This document shows, one piece after another, positions 28,101 to 35,577 of a DNA stretch of 64,000 nt. The DNA is from Roseiarcus fermentans. Its GTDB lineage: Bacteria; Pseudomonadota; Alphaproteobacteria; Rhizobiales; Beijerinckiaceae. Numbering within the stretch: the first letter of the stretch is position 1; every line of letters starts with the position of its first letter. Below the pieces are notes generated by a model that searched no databases, was not told the origin of the DNA, and saw nothing but the letters and a program-made list of their open reading frames with translations. Location: positions 124,001-188,000 of the forward strand of contig NZ_QNRK01000003.1 in assembly GCF_003315135.1 (NCBI RefSeq), in the 5' to 3' direction. Made by a program: the position numbers and the translations under genes.

Positions 28101-30797
28101 GATTCGACCACTTCGGTCATCGACGCCGATCCGGCCGTCGCTTCGACCCTATCCGGGGCGATCGGCGGTCAGTCGACGACGTCCGAGGCGACCGTCAAAC
28201 CGTTCGCCAGCGTCACGATCGGCGACGCCAACGCCAATGCGACCGAAACGCTCTCGATCACGCTGTCGAACGGCGGGGCGGGCGGAACGCTCGCCGGCGC
28301 GGGCCTGGTTGCCGGCGCGGGCGGGGTCTACGCCCTCTCCGGCTCGGCTGCGACCGTCACGAGCGAACTCGACGCCCTCACGTTCACCCCGGCCGCCGGA
28401 GCGCCGAACACGAGCGCGACGACGACGTTCACGCTCAGCGACACGAACAGCGCCTACGCCGCCGCGACCGTCGACTCGACCACGACGGTGACGAACGTCG
28501 ACCCGGCCGTCGCGCCGACCATCTCCGGCGTCCAGCACGGTCTGACGACGACATCGGCGGCGCCGATCGGGCCGTTCGCCCATGTCGTCATCGGCGACGC
28601 CAACGCGAGTGCGACCGAAACGCTGTCGATCACGCTATCGAACGGCGGCGCCGGCGGAACGCTCGCCGGCGTGGGCTTGATCGGCGGGGCGGGCGGCGGC
28701 GTCTACACCCTCTCGGGCTCGGCCGCGACCGTGACGAGCGAACTCGACGCGCTGACGTTCTATCCGGCGCCGCGGTCGACAACGACGTTCACGCTCAGCG
28801 ACACGAGCAGCGCCTTTGCCACGCCCGCGACGAACGCCAACGCCTCGGTGACGGACGTCACCGCGCCGGCCATCGTCGCCGCGTCCTATGTCGGGTCGGG
28901 CTCGAGCGGACACTGGTCCCTGTCGGGCGCTGCGGACGCGGGCGACACGGTGACGATCTACGACGGCGCTCACAGGCTCGGCTCGACGGTCGCGTCCGGC
29001 GGCGTCTGGACTTTCGCCGGCGGCAACAACACGGCGGTCCGCGACTTCACGGTCACGGCGACGGTCGCGGCGGGGAACACCAGCGCGCCTTCGAGCGCGT
29101 GGTATGAGGGAACGCCCGGAAACGACACCTTCTCGTTCGCGTCGCAGGCGGCGCTCGCCGCGGCGGCCGTGATCAACGGCGGGGCGGGCGTGAACACGGT
29201 CCAGCTGACCGCCGGCGCCGCCCTGACCGACGCGGATTTCAGCGCGCTCCACAGCATCGAGGCCCTCGCGCTGAGCGGCGCAAGCAGCGTCGCGCTCGGT
29301 TCGAACGCCGCCGCCGCCGGCATTTCCGCGGTGACTCTGCTCGCCGGGGCCGCTGGTCCGACGAGCATCGCCGACAGCAACGCGGGAACCCTCGCGGTGA
29401 ACGCGGCGGGCCTCGGCGCGGGCGACACTTTGCAGGTCTCGGGCTCGACCGCGGAGGCGATCGCGAACCTGGCCGGCAACCTGAACGCGTCGGCGGCCGG
29501 CGGGACCCTCTCCGTCGCCGCGGTCGGCGCGACGCAGCAGACGATCGCCACGGGCTCCGGCGCCATCACGGTGACGGACAACGCGGCCGGCGGGAGCCTC
29601 GCCATCGACGCCACGGCGCTTCTGGCCAGCAACTCTGTGCGCCTTTACGGCTCTGCAGCGGCGACGGTCACCAACCTCTCCGGCGCGCTCGGAGCCGCCA
29701 ATTCCAGCGGGCCGTTGACAGTCACCGCCGTCGGGACGACGGCCCAGTCCGTGACGACGGGCTCCGGCAAGGCCTCGATCACCGACAAGGGCGCGCGCGG
29801 CATGAACGTCAATGCGGCCAAAATGGCCGCGGGGAGCACGCTGACCCTCGCCGGGTCGGCCAACGAAACGGTCTCCAATTTGGCCGCCGGCCTGGATGCG
29901 TCGGCGGCCAGCGGGACCGTCACCGTCGCCGCGGTCGGCGCGACGCAGCAGACGATCGCCACGGGCTCCGGCGCCATCACGGTGACGGACAACGCGGCCG
30001 GCGGGAGCCTCGCTATCGACGCCACGGCGCTTCTGGCCAGCAACTCTGTGCGCCTGTTCGGCTCTGCAGCGGCGACGGTCACCAACCTCTCCGGCACGCT
30101 CGGAGCCGCCAACTCCAGCGGCGCGTTGCGAGTCATCGCGACCGGGACGACGGCCCAGTCCATGACGGCGGGCTCCGGCAATGCCTCGATCACCGACAAT
30201 GGCGCGGGCGGCATGAACGTCAATGCGGCCCAAATGGCCGCGGGGAGCACGCTGACCCTCGCCGGGTCGGCCGAGGAAACGGTGACCAATCTGGCGGCGA
30301 ATGTGGTGGCGACCGGCCTCTCCGGCGCCTTGAACGTGACGACGACGGGGTTGGCCGCGCATACGATCGCGACAGGGTCGGGCAACGACTCGATCACCGC
30401 CACTCATGGCGGCGACACGATCCTGGCGGGAAGCGGCGCCGACACGATCAATGTCGCGGGCCACGCCATCGCCGACACCTTCACCTACTCGGCGGTGTCG
30501 GACTCGATCAACACCGCCGGCGGCCATGACGCCATCACGGGCTTCGCCGCCGGCGGATCCATCCACGATCTCTTCAACTTCTCGCCGCTCGACCCGAACC
30601 TGAACGTTCAGGGCGGCCTGTCCGGGGCCAACGCCACCGTCAGCGCCGACTCGATCGCCTGGCTCTACAACGGCGCCGGCGCCATGATCTACGTCAATGA
30701 CACTGTGAACACTCTCGCCACGGGCAGCGCAAGTCTGATGGCGATCTCGCTGAAAGGGACGACATCAGGCCTGACCTCTCAAAACTTCAAGGTGTAG
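22101..30797 (+). CDS. Giant GloVer/Ig-like/RTX-type repeat protein, probable secreted adhesin
   Basis: A 2898-residue protein without an N-terminal signal peptide. In order: one Ig-like repeat (APTISG...GDANANATDTLTITLSxGG), a block of seven GloVer repeats (GDLFGTTxxGG...GTVFELVK, about residues 140-490), four Ig-like repeats, a second block of seven GloVer repeats (about 1010-1370), seven more Ig-like repeats, one big-like domain (about 2255-2335) and a Ser/Ala/Gly beta-repeat region. It ends in a short RTX-like stretch (GSGNDSITATHGGDTILAGSGADTI) with a FTYSAVSDS...ITGF segment. The C-terminal RTX part suggests type I secretion and calcium binding at the surface. No type I secretion genes are in the window. 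A surface or biofilm role is inferred. Confidence 0.85.
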   Translation: MSSTQSSGASASAPTISGAVGGQTTAPGAAVDPFAGVTIGDANANATDTLTITLSHGGVGGTLSDSGGFSKLGGGTNGVYTLAGSAATITAELDALVFTPPAGQNSSSTTTFTLSDASSAYGATSYGSTPTVLSVLPSSSFPRGVPVLDGSGDVFGVTQDGGANGEGSAFELVKTGASYTQVTLQSFNGAANGSYPIGGLIADANGDLFGTTGYGGASGGGTVFELVKSGSSYTPSTLVSFPNNGLPESALLADANGDLFGTTYGGAGSVFELVKTGSSYALNTLYAFSSIYSYSGPMAGLIADAGGDLFGTTVGYGANSDGSVFELVKNGTSYTMTTLASFNGTNGSAPEAPLVADAAGDLFGTTTQGGANNGTIFELVKSGSSYALTKLASFSSYNGTYTDGLTIDANGDLFGTTYNGGASGGGSVFELVKSGASYASLLTTLASFSASTGDEPVGMSVDASGNLYVTAFMKGVTASGAVGGGAVLELPLVFTPTATVDSTTTVAVQPAVAPTISGTVAAQATTSEAPVDPFAGVTIGDANPNATDTLTITLSNGGAGGTLADGVGFSKLGGGANGVYTLTGSAATVTSELDALVFPPVAGAPNTSATTTFTLSDTSSAYATATVDSTASVIDADPAVAPTISGTVGGQATTSEAPVDPFAGVTIGDANANASDTLTITLSNGGAGGTLSDGVGFSKLGGGANGVYTLTGSPETVTSELDALVFTPVAGAPNTSATTTFTLSDTSSAYATATVDSTASVIDADPAVAPSLSGTAGGQVTTSEARVNPFVGVTVGDANANATDTLTITLSNGGAGGTLTDPGVFNNLGGGANGVYTLTGSPETVTNVLDGLVFTPNAGQPNTSATTTFTLSDTSSAYAAATTDSTTTVTDVDPALPPTISGTVGGQTTGVASTIAPFANARIADSVAGAIDTVTITLSNAGAGGALSGAGLAGGTGGVYTLAGSAATVTSELDGLVFTPAAGSANTTTTFTLAAVSSAEPTALSSTPTVLAAFGGPDGSYPQGLASDAAGDLFGVTNSGGSGGAGTVFELVKTASGYGAPQTLATFATDAGGANPKAVTLDASGDLFVTLNSGSGASADGQVVELVNTPSGYGAPQTLATFTGPNGADPVAGVTFDAAGDLFGTTTGDWVNNHGTVFEMPKSDTGFGALVTLASFNSYNSKPIGSDPFGDLAVDASGNLFGTASSDGLGGDGTVFELAKTGSGYAAPVAIASFGYFTGQFPVGNLDIDAAGDLFGTTSDTVFEIVKSASGYSAPVSLATFTYGNGLKPGGLMLDASGNLFGTAMYGGDGGAGTVFEIPKTAGGYGAMVTLTGFNSATGLYPAGTLLSDSSGDLFGATGAGGAGGSGTVFELARAATPSVDATTTVNIIAYAPTISGAAGGQTTAAEATVTPFAAVAIGDANANATDTLTITLSNGGAGGTLSDGVGFSKLGGGTNGVYTLAGSAATVTSELEALVFTPTRGQPNASVTTTFTLSDVSSALPTPTVDSTTSVTDVAAAVAPTLSGATGGLVTTSEAAVHPFAAVAVADPNANASDTLTITLSNGGMGGTLSGNGLAGGTNGVYTVSGAAAAITSELEALAFTPTAGQPNTSTTTTFTLSDVSTAYATPTPDATTTVTNADPAVAPVLSGALAGQKTTPNTAFAPFAQVTVGDANANATDTLVIVESNGGVGGALSGTGLGAGAGGVYALSGAAATLTSELDALIFTPAAGQIGATTTFSLIDVSSLYAAPTVDATTTVSVIPAVAPTLSGATGGQTTTSEAAVDPFATVVIGDANPHATDTLTIALSNGGAGGMLSGTGLSGGAGGVYTLAGAAATVTGELRALAFTPVAGQADTTAVTTFTLSDTSSAYGAATVDSTTSVTNVDPAVAPTLSGATAGQATTSETAVLPFANVTDSDANANATDTLAITLSNGGAGGTLSGNGLSGGTNGVYTLPSGSAATVTSELDALVFTPVAGAPNTSATTTFTLSDTSSAYATATVDSTTSVIDADPAVASTLSGAIGGQSTTSEATVKPFASVTIGDANANATETLSITLSNGGAGGTLAGAGLVAGAGGVYALSGSAATVTSELDALTFTPAAGAPNTSATTTFTLSDTNSAYAAATVDSTTTVTNVDPAVAPTISGVQHGLTTTSAAPIGPFAHVVIGDANASATETLSITLSNGGAGGTLAGVGLIGGAGGGVYTLSGSAATVTSELDALTFYPAPRSTTTFTLSDTSSAFATPATNANASVTDVTAPAIVAASYVGSGSSGHWSLSGAADAGDTVTIYDGAHRLGSTVASGGVWTFAGGNNTAVRDFTVTATVAAGNTSAPSSAWYEGTPGNDTFSFASQAALAAAAVINGGAGVNTVQLTAGAALTDADFSALHSIEALALSGASSVALGSNAAAAGISAVTLLAGAAGPTSIADSNAGTLAVNAAGLGAGDTLQVSGSTAEAIANLAGNLNASAAGGTLSVAAVGATQQTIATGSGAITVTDNAAGGSLAIDATALLASNSVRLYGSAAATVTNLSGALGAANSSGPLTVTAVGTTAQSVTTGSGKASITDKGARGMNVNAAKMAAGSTLTLAGSANETVSNLAAGLDASAASGTVTVAAVGATQQTIATGSGAITVTDNAAGGSLAIDATALLASNSVRLFGSAAATVTNLSGTLGAANSSGALRVIATGTTAQSMTAGSGNASITDNGAGGMNVNAAQMAAGSTLTLAGSAEETVTNLAANVVATGLSGALNVTTTGLAAHTIATGSGNDSITATHGGDTILAGSGADTINVAGHAIADTFTYSAVSDSINTAGGHDAITGFAAGGSIHDLFNFSPLDPNLNVQGGLSGANATVSADSIAWLYNGAGAMIYVNDTVNTLATGSASLMAISLKGTTSGLTSQNFKV
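23637..24788 (+). repeat. Tandem 384-bp coding repeats
   Basis: Three consecutive copies of a 128-codon unit start at 23637, 24021 and 24405, exactly 384 bp apart and highly similar in DNA (for example GGCGTAACGATCGGCGACGC recurs). Related but more diverged copies occur once before and eight times after this array in the same gene, twelve in all. The DNA similarity points to recent duplication or gene conversion. Confidence 0.85.
29514..30111 (+). repeat. Near-identical direct repeat, 411-bp period
   Basis: The segment at about 29514-29700 recurs at about 29925-30111 with very few changes (encoding VGATQQTIATGSGAITVTDN, then AAGGSLAIDATALLASNSVR in both). The spacing of 411 bp equals 137 codons. 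It is a recent in-frame duplication inside the C-terminal third of the giant protein. Confidence 0.85.
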
Positions 30798-30867
30798 CGA
30801 GGGCGAAACCGGCAGCCGGCGCGCGACCGGCCCGTCTCGACCGACCGGACCCGCAGGCTGTGTTCGA

Positions 30868-30885
30868 CGGCGGCGCGAGCCGCCG
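30868..30885 (+). terminator. Likely intrinsic terminator after the giant repeat gene
   Basis: CGGCGGC-GCGA-GCCGCCG, a perfect 7-bp GC stem with a 4-base loop, followed after two bases by CTTCTCTTT. It lies 71 bp past the stop at 30797. It also argues that the ATPase gene begins further downstream than the open frame from 30860 would allow. Confidence 0.6.
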
Positions 30886-31027
30886 GCTTCTCTTTCGGGG
30901 ATTTCGCATCCGGATCGACGGTCTGCACGATCGTCTCCGGGGCGGGACGGGTCCGTCGTTCAGGGTGGCGACCAGCTGTGGGCGCCAACCGCGACGCAAA
31001 GCTCGCGCTGTCGCGCAAAGACGATTC

Positions 31028-33439
31028 ATGCAGGGAGAACTGCCGGTGCTGTCATTGTCTGCGTTGGTGATTTCCAGCGCGCTCGGCGGTGTCGCCGATT
31101 ACCTTCTGCGCGCCTGGCCGACCCGCGGGTCGCGGCGAGCAGGCGCGGTCGTTCACGACCAGAAGGCGCGGCGCGGCCGGGAGGGAGACCCGCCGAAGGC
31201 GGTCGCCGCTCAATCGGCGGCGAAACGCCCAATTTCAATCAGCGGCCCGTCGGGGTCGAATGGCGACGGGGCCGCTGGCCTGCGCGCACCCAGGCAGGAA
31301 CGCCAACCCGAGCAGCGATCAAGCGCGCGCCCGGTCGCCCGGGCCGCGCAGGGGAATGGGTTGCGGGCGAGCCCGCCCGCTCAGGCCCGAAGCCTGAAGC
31401 GAGACCGCCCCGCCCTGGCGCGACCAGACGCCGCGCCGGGTCCGCGGACAGGCGACCGCGACGCCGCGAGGCCCTGCCGGAAGCCGGCGACGTCGCAGGT
31501 CGGAGCCGTCGCTGCGCGAGGCGCGCGCTTCGACGGCGCCGCATCGCCGCCGCTGACGGCAGGGCGCGAGGGGGCATTGCAGAGGTTCCTCGCGGTCTCC
31601 GACCAGTCGGCGCGGCAGCCCCTGGTGGCGGGCGGCGTCACCGCCTGCCTGCTCCTCGCGCCCGTTGCGCCTCCGCTCGTGCTGGCGGCGCCGGCTCTGG
31701 CGACGTTCGGGGTCATTCCGAGCCTCGAGAGCGCAATCGCCGACCTGCGCGACCGCGGACGACTGAGCGAAGACGCCGCCGACGTCGTCATCGACAGTCT
31801 GGTGATCCTGGCCCAGACCTTTTGGGCGATTCCGTTGGCGATGATCCTGGTGTGGGTTCGCAAGCGCCTTCTCCTGGCGGTCAAGGACCACGCGCGGCAG
31901 GACGTCAGCCGCTACTTCCGCGCCGGCGCCAAACGGGTCTGGGTGCTCGTCGACGGCGTCGAGGTCGAGACGCCGATCGGGAGCCTGAGGCGCGACGACC
32001 GAGTGATCGTGCATGCCGGCGAGACGTTTCCGGCGGACGGGGTGGTGATCGACGGGACGGGGCTGGTCGACCAGCGTACGATGACCGGCGAGGAACGCCC
32101 CGCCGACCTGTTCGAGGGCCAGCCCGCGCTGGCGAGGACGCAGCTCATCGCCGGCCGCGTGACGGTTCGCGTGACGCGCGCAGGGGACGAGACGGTCGCC
32201 GGCCAGGTGGTGGCGCTGCTCGAGCGCACCACCGAGTACCGCCTGACGATCGACACGAAAGCCGAGGAGAAAAACGAGCGCACCGTGCCTTACCGCCTCG
32301 GCGCCGCGATCGCCGCGCTCCCGTTCCTCGGTCCCTACGGCGCGGCCGGCTTGCTCAACCTCGCCCATCCGGGGGCATGGGAAATCATCTACGCTCCCAT
32401 CGGCATGCTGCATCTGCTGTCGAGCTGCGCGCGCGAGGGGATCCTCATCACCGACGGCCGCACGCTCGAGATCCTGCCTGGCGTCGACACGATTGTCTTC
32501 GACAAGACGGGGACCCTCACCGATCAGATCCCCCTGGTGGAGTCCGTGCGATGCGTAGCGGGCGTAAGCGAGCGGGAGGTGCTGCAATGGGCGGCGGCGG
32601 TCGAGCAGCGGCTCAGCCATCCGATCGCCCGTGCGATTTGCGCCGAAGCCGCGCGCAGGGGCGTGGCGCGCGCGGGCGCTGCGGCGCTCGAGTACACGAT
32701 CAGCAACGGGGCCCAGGCGGACGTCGAGGGCGCGCCGGTGATCGTGGGCAGCGCTCGATACATGTCGGCCATGGGCGTCGATCTGTCTCGAAGTCCCTCG
32801 TCGAGCGAGGGCGGCTCGCCCGATGGCGTGGTCGTGCACGTCGCCCGGGCCGGACGGCATGTCGGATCCATCGTCGTGAGGCCGCGCATCCGTCCGGAGG
32901 CGGCCGCCGTCGTCTCCGCGCTTCGCGCTCGCGGAATCGCCGTCCGCATTCTCTCCGGAGACGGGCGGGCGCAGACCGCCCGGGTCGCCCGGGAGCTCGG
33001 CGTGGACGGATTCGACGCGGAGGTGCTGCCCTCCGGAAAATCAGAGGTGATCAGGCGGTTGCAGGCTCGGGGCCGACGGGTGTGCTTCGTCGGCGACGGC
33101 GTCAACGACCTCGTGGCGCTGAGGCAGGCGAACGTTTCGATCGCCGTCGCCGACGCCGCCGCCGCCGCCCAGGCGGTCGCCAGCGTGGTGCTCGTCGAAC
33201 ACGATCTGCGCCGGGTTCTCGATCTGCTCGAGGCGACCGACCGGTTTCGTGAGAGATCCGGCGCGGCCCTGGCGGTGACGGCCCCGATCGCGATCGGGGC
33301 CGCGGCGGGCGTGCTCTTCGGCAACTTCGGGTTTTTCGCGTCCGTGCTCGCCAACCAAGCGCAGGTGCTGTCCGGGGTCGCGGTCATGGCGCGCAAGTGG
33401 CCGCTTCGCTCGGACCCGTCCTCCCTGATTTCGCGCTGA
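31028..33439 (+). CDS. P1B-like P-type ATPase lacking the CPC metal motif
   Basis: About 803 residues. The core ATPase motifs are intact: TGE in RTMTGEERPAD (about residue 353), phosphorylated Asp in DKTGTLTD (about 492), the P1B-type HP motif in LSHPIARAIC (about 531) and GDGVND (about 689). The helix that normally has CPC reads GAWEIIYAPIGMLHLLSSCA, so both Cys of the CPC site are absent. In place of an HMA domain there is a 150-residue Arg/Ala/Pro-rich linker after a single hydrophobic segment. Fewer TM helices are visible than in typical P1B pumps. A GTG at 31046 with GGGAG upstream is an alternative start. Substrate unknown; canonical Cu/Zn/Cd transport is unlikely. Confidence 0.8.
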   Translation: MQGELPVLSLSALVISSALGGVADYLLRAWPTRGSRRAGAVVHDQKARRGREGDPPKAVAAQSAAKRPISISGPSGSNGDGAAGLRAPRQERQPEQRSSARPVARAAQGNGLRASPPAQARSLKRDRPALARPDAAPGPRTGDRDAARPCRKPATSQVGAVAARGARFDGAASPPLTAGREGALQRFLAVSDQSARQPLVAGGVTACLLLAPVAPPLVLAAPALATFGVIPSLESAIADLRDRGRLSEDAADVVIDSLVILAQTFWAIPLAMILVWVRKRLLLAVKDHARQDVSRYFRAGAKRVWVLVDGVEVETPIGSLRRDDRVIVHAGETFPADGVVIDGTGLVDQRTMTGEERPADLFEGQPALARTQLIAGRVTVRVTRAGDETVAGQVVALLERTTEYRLTIDTKAEEKNERTVPYRLGAAIAALPFLGPYGAAGLLNLAHPGAWEIIYAPIGMLHLLSSCAREGILITDGRTLEILPGVDTIVFDKTGTLTDQIPLVESVRCVAGVSEREVLQWAAAVEQRLSHPIARAICAEAARRGVARAGAAALEYTISNGAQADVEGAPVIVGSARYMSAMGVDLSRSPSSSEGGSPDGVVVHVARAGRHVGSIVVRPRIRPEAAAVVSALRARGIAVRILSGDGRAQTARVARELGVDGFDAEVLPSGKSEVIRRLQARGRRVCFVGDGVNDLVALRQANVSIAVADAAAAAQAVASVVLVEHDLRRVLDLLEATDRFRERSGAALAVTAPIAIGAAAGVLFGNFGFFASVLANQAQVLSGVAVMARKWPLRSDPSSLISR

Positions 33440-33556
33440 CGGTCCGGCCGTTCGACTTCGATCTGTCGCCGCGGCGAGCGACGTCGGGCGGTCCACGCAA
33501 GCTGCGTCGCGCCGTCCAGGCGAGCAGGAACGCCATCCCGCCTCGGCCGCGCCCGA

Positions 33557-33730
33557 TCAGACCGACAATCGCCCTCCGCGCAACGTGACCACCAGATCGG
33601 CGATCGACACGAACTCATCGTCGTGGGTGGCCGCAACGACCGCGATTCCCGCCGCCCGAAGTTCGGAGCGACGCTCAGTGCACCACCATGTGCGCCAATT
33701 GGGCGATTTGTCGGCGGCCCATTCGTCCGC
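33557..33730 (-). pseudogene. Remnant of a third cyclic-peptide-type ABC transporter
   Basis: On the minus strand this stretch reads DEWAADKSPN (degenerate Walker B region), then GIAVVAATHDDEFVSIADLV and VTLRGGRLSV ending at a stop. It corresponds to the C-terminal end of the two complete ABC transporters next door (DEWAADQDP...AVSHDSRYFDVADQIVRL). The expected signature-motif part upstream is scrambled and frameshifted. The rest of the 33440-33819 gap shows no other gene. A decayed third paralogue of the operon is the simplest reading. Confidence 0.6.
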
Positions 33731-33819
33731 AATTGGGGGGAAACGCCACGACCGTCGCGACCGCCCCGCGCCCGAGTCGCGTCCCTCGAAGCCTTCCCAA
33801 TCGGTCCGCGCCGCACGCG

Positions 33820-35577
33820 TCATCCCGGAGATTGAGGAATGGGCGAGCGGCGGGCGTCAGCGGCGGCCTGAAGCGATATCGTATCGGTCGCGTGAGGGAC
33901 CAGTCGTCCGAAGTCCAGCCGAACGATCTGGTCGGCGACGTCGAAATAGCGGGAATCGTGGGAGACCGCGATGATTGTTCGTCCGCTTGCCGCGATCGTG
34001 GGCAGAATGGAGGAATAAAATCGCTTGCGAAACTGAGGATCCTGGTCCGCCGCCCACTCGTCCAGCAGCAGGAACGGGCGAGTCTCGGCGAGCGCGACAG
34101 CGAGCGCGACGCGTCTGCGCTGCCCGCTCGAGAGATCGAGCGTGGTGAATGCGCGTCCCTCGACCCTGGTCTTGTGATCGATCTCGAGGAGGGCCAGCAA
34201 CGCATTGATTCGCGGGCCGACCCCGGCCGGCAGCCCGTAGAGCCGATCGTAAAGATGCGCGTCGGCGAAGACCGCGGTGAACAGGTCCCGGTGGGAGGCG
34301 ATGTCGACCGGCGTGTCGTCGAGATGAATGTCGCCGGACTGGGGTCGGGCGAGGCCGCAGATCAACTGCATCAACGTGGATTTACCGCTGCCGTTGCCGC
34401 CGACGATGAACGACAGGCTGCCGGGGGGGAACACGCAGGAGACCGGCCCGAGCGCGAAGCCGGATATGCCGGGCGCGGGGTCGGGTCTGCGGTAGACGAC
34501 GTCGCCGAGGCTGAGGCGGGGCGGGGCGAAGCGCTTCAGCTCTGCGGCTTGGGTCGAAGGGCCGGGACCGATCAGTCGCGCGAGCGCCGCGTCTCGGGGC
34601 GCGCGGGCGCGGGGGACTTCGACCGAGGCCGGAAGGGGCCGGGGAGGCGGGGTCGGATCCGATCCCAGTCGACGCTCCGCGTCATCGAGGGCGTCGAGCG
34701 CGCCGCGGAGCTGCCGGCCGTCGGGCAGGGATTGCAGGGCGATGGTCTGCAGGAGCAGGAGCGCGACGGCCACCGTGCCCGCGGCTTCCTTTTCAGCCGG
34801 AAAGAACGCCATCGCCGCCAGAGCGATGACGCCTGCGCTCGTCAGGGCCAGCGACTCGCGAAAGGTCTGGGTGGCGGAATCCTGGCGATGACGAACGCCG
34901 CCCGCTCGCGCGATGATCGCATTGGCCGGGATGAACCGGTCGCGGAGAATCGCCGCCGCGCGCAACGGATCGAGTCGCAGCTCCTTGAATCCGCTCACCA
35001 GATCCGCAACGCTCGCTTCATAGACGCGCTCGCCTTCGGCAAGCGCTCGACGTTCCCGGGAGGGGTGGTTTCGCAGGTAGACGAACCCGGCGGCGGCCGC
35101 GAGGACAAGCAGCACCGAAAGTCCGAGAAGCGCATTGAAGACCACCGCCATCGCGAGCACCGCCAGAACATTCGCCGCCAGGGACAACAGACGCGCGAGC
35201 GGAAGGTCGAAGAAGGCGACGCTGCGGAGCATCCGGTTGAGAATCGCCGACAGGCGTCCTGCGCCGAATTGCTGAAAGCCGATCGGGTCCGCCGCGATGA
35301 CGCGCCGGATGAAGCGCTCCTGCCGATGGACGGCGTAGATCCAGCAGAGAGCCGAGAGTTCGATGTCGGCGAGATCGAAAGACACGCGGGCGCTGACGCT
35401 CCCGGCGGCGAAAACGAGACCCATGATCAGCGTTTCGACGTCATCGAGGTCGCCGTATAAGGCGGCCCCCAGAGCGACGCTCAGGGCGAGGCGGCCCAAC
35501 ACCTGAGCGCCCAGAAATCCGATCAGCGGCCTGAACGCGCGCTGCGCGAACGGCGTCTCGACGCGGGACGGATTCAT
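33820..35577 (-). CDS. Cyclic-peptide-export-type ABC transporter (fused permease-ATPase)
   Basis: A 585-residue half-transporter: about six TM helices in the first 300 residues, then an ATPase domain. Walker A is FIVGGNGSGKSTLMQLI, the signature is LDLSSGQRRRVALAVALAE, Walker B is FLLLDEWAADQDPQFR and the H-loop is AVSHDSRYFD. DEWAADQDP and THD/SHDxRYFD are typical of the SyrD/PvdE cyclic-peptide and siderophore exporter group, not of type I secretion or lipid flippases. It overlaps the upstream paralogue by 4 bp (ATGA), so the two probably form a coupled heterodimer. The TM domain is less conserved and a linker near residue 310-340 is Pro-rich. Substrate unknown; no NRPS or precursor peptide gene is nearby. 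Confidence 0.85.
   Translation of the reverse strand: MNPSRVETPFAQRAFRPLIGFLGAQVLGRLALSVALGAALYGDLDDVETLIMGLVFAAGSVSARVSFDLADIELSALCWIYAVHRQERFIRRVIAADPIGFQQFGAGRLSAILNRMLRSVAFFDLPLARLLSLAANVLAVLAMAVVFNALLGLSVLLVLAAAAGFVYLRNHPSRERRALAEGERVYEASVADLVSGFKELRLDPLRAAAILRDRFIPANAIIARAGGVRHRQDSATQTFRESLALTSAGVIALAAMAFFPAEKEAAGTVAVALLLLQTIALQSLPDGRQLRGALDALDDAERRLGSDPTPPPRPLPASVEVPRARAPRDAALARLIGPGPSTQAAELKRFAPPRLSLGDVVYRRPDPAPGISGFALGPVSCVFPPGSLSFIVGGNGSGKSTLMQLICGLARPQSGDIHLDDTPVDIASHRDLFTAVFADAHLYDRLYGLPAGVGPRINALLALLEIDHKTRVEGRAFTTLDLSSGQRRRVALAVALAETRPFLLLDEWAADQDPQFRKRFYSSILPTIAASGRTIIAVSHDSRYFDVADQIVRLDFGRLVPHATDTISLQAAADARRSPIPQSPG

Noticed and set aside
30860-31027. N-terminal extension of the P-type ATPase frame from ATG 30860
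   Set aside because: It runs across a perfect GC hairpin with a following T-rich stretch that looks like the terminator of the giant gene, has no ribosome site, and its translation is Arg-rich and without TM or domain character.
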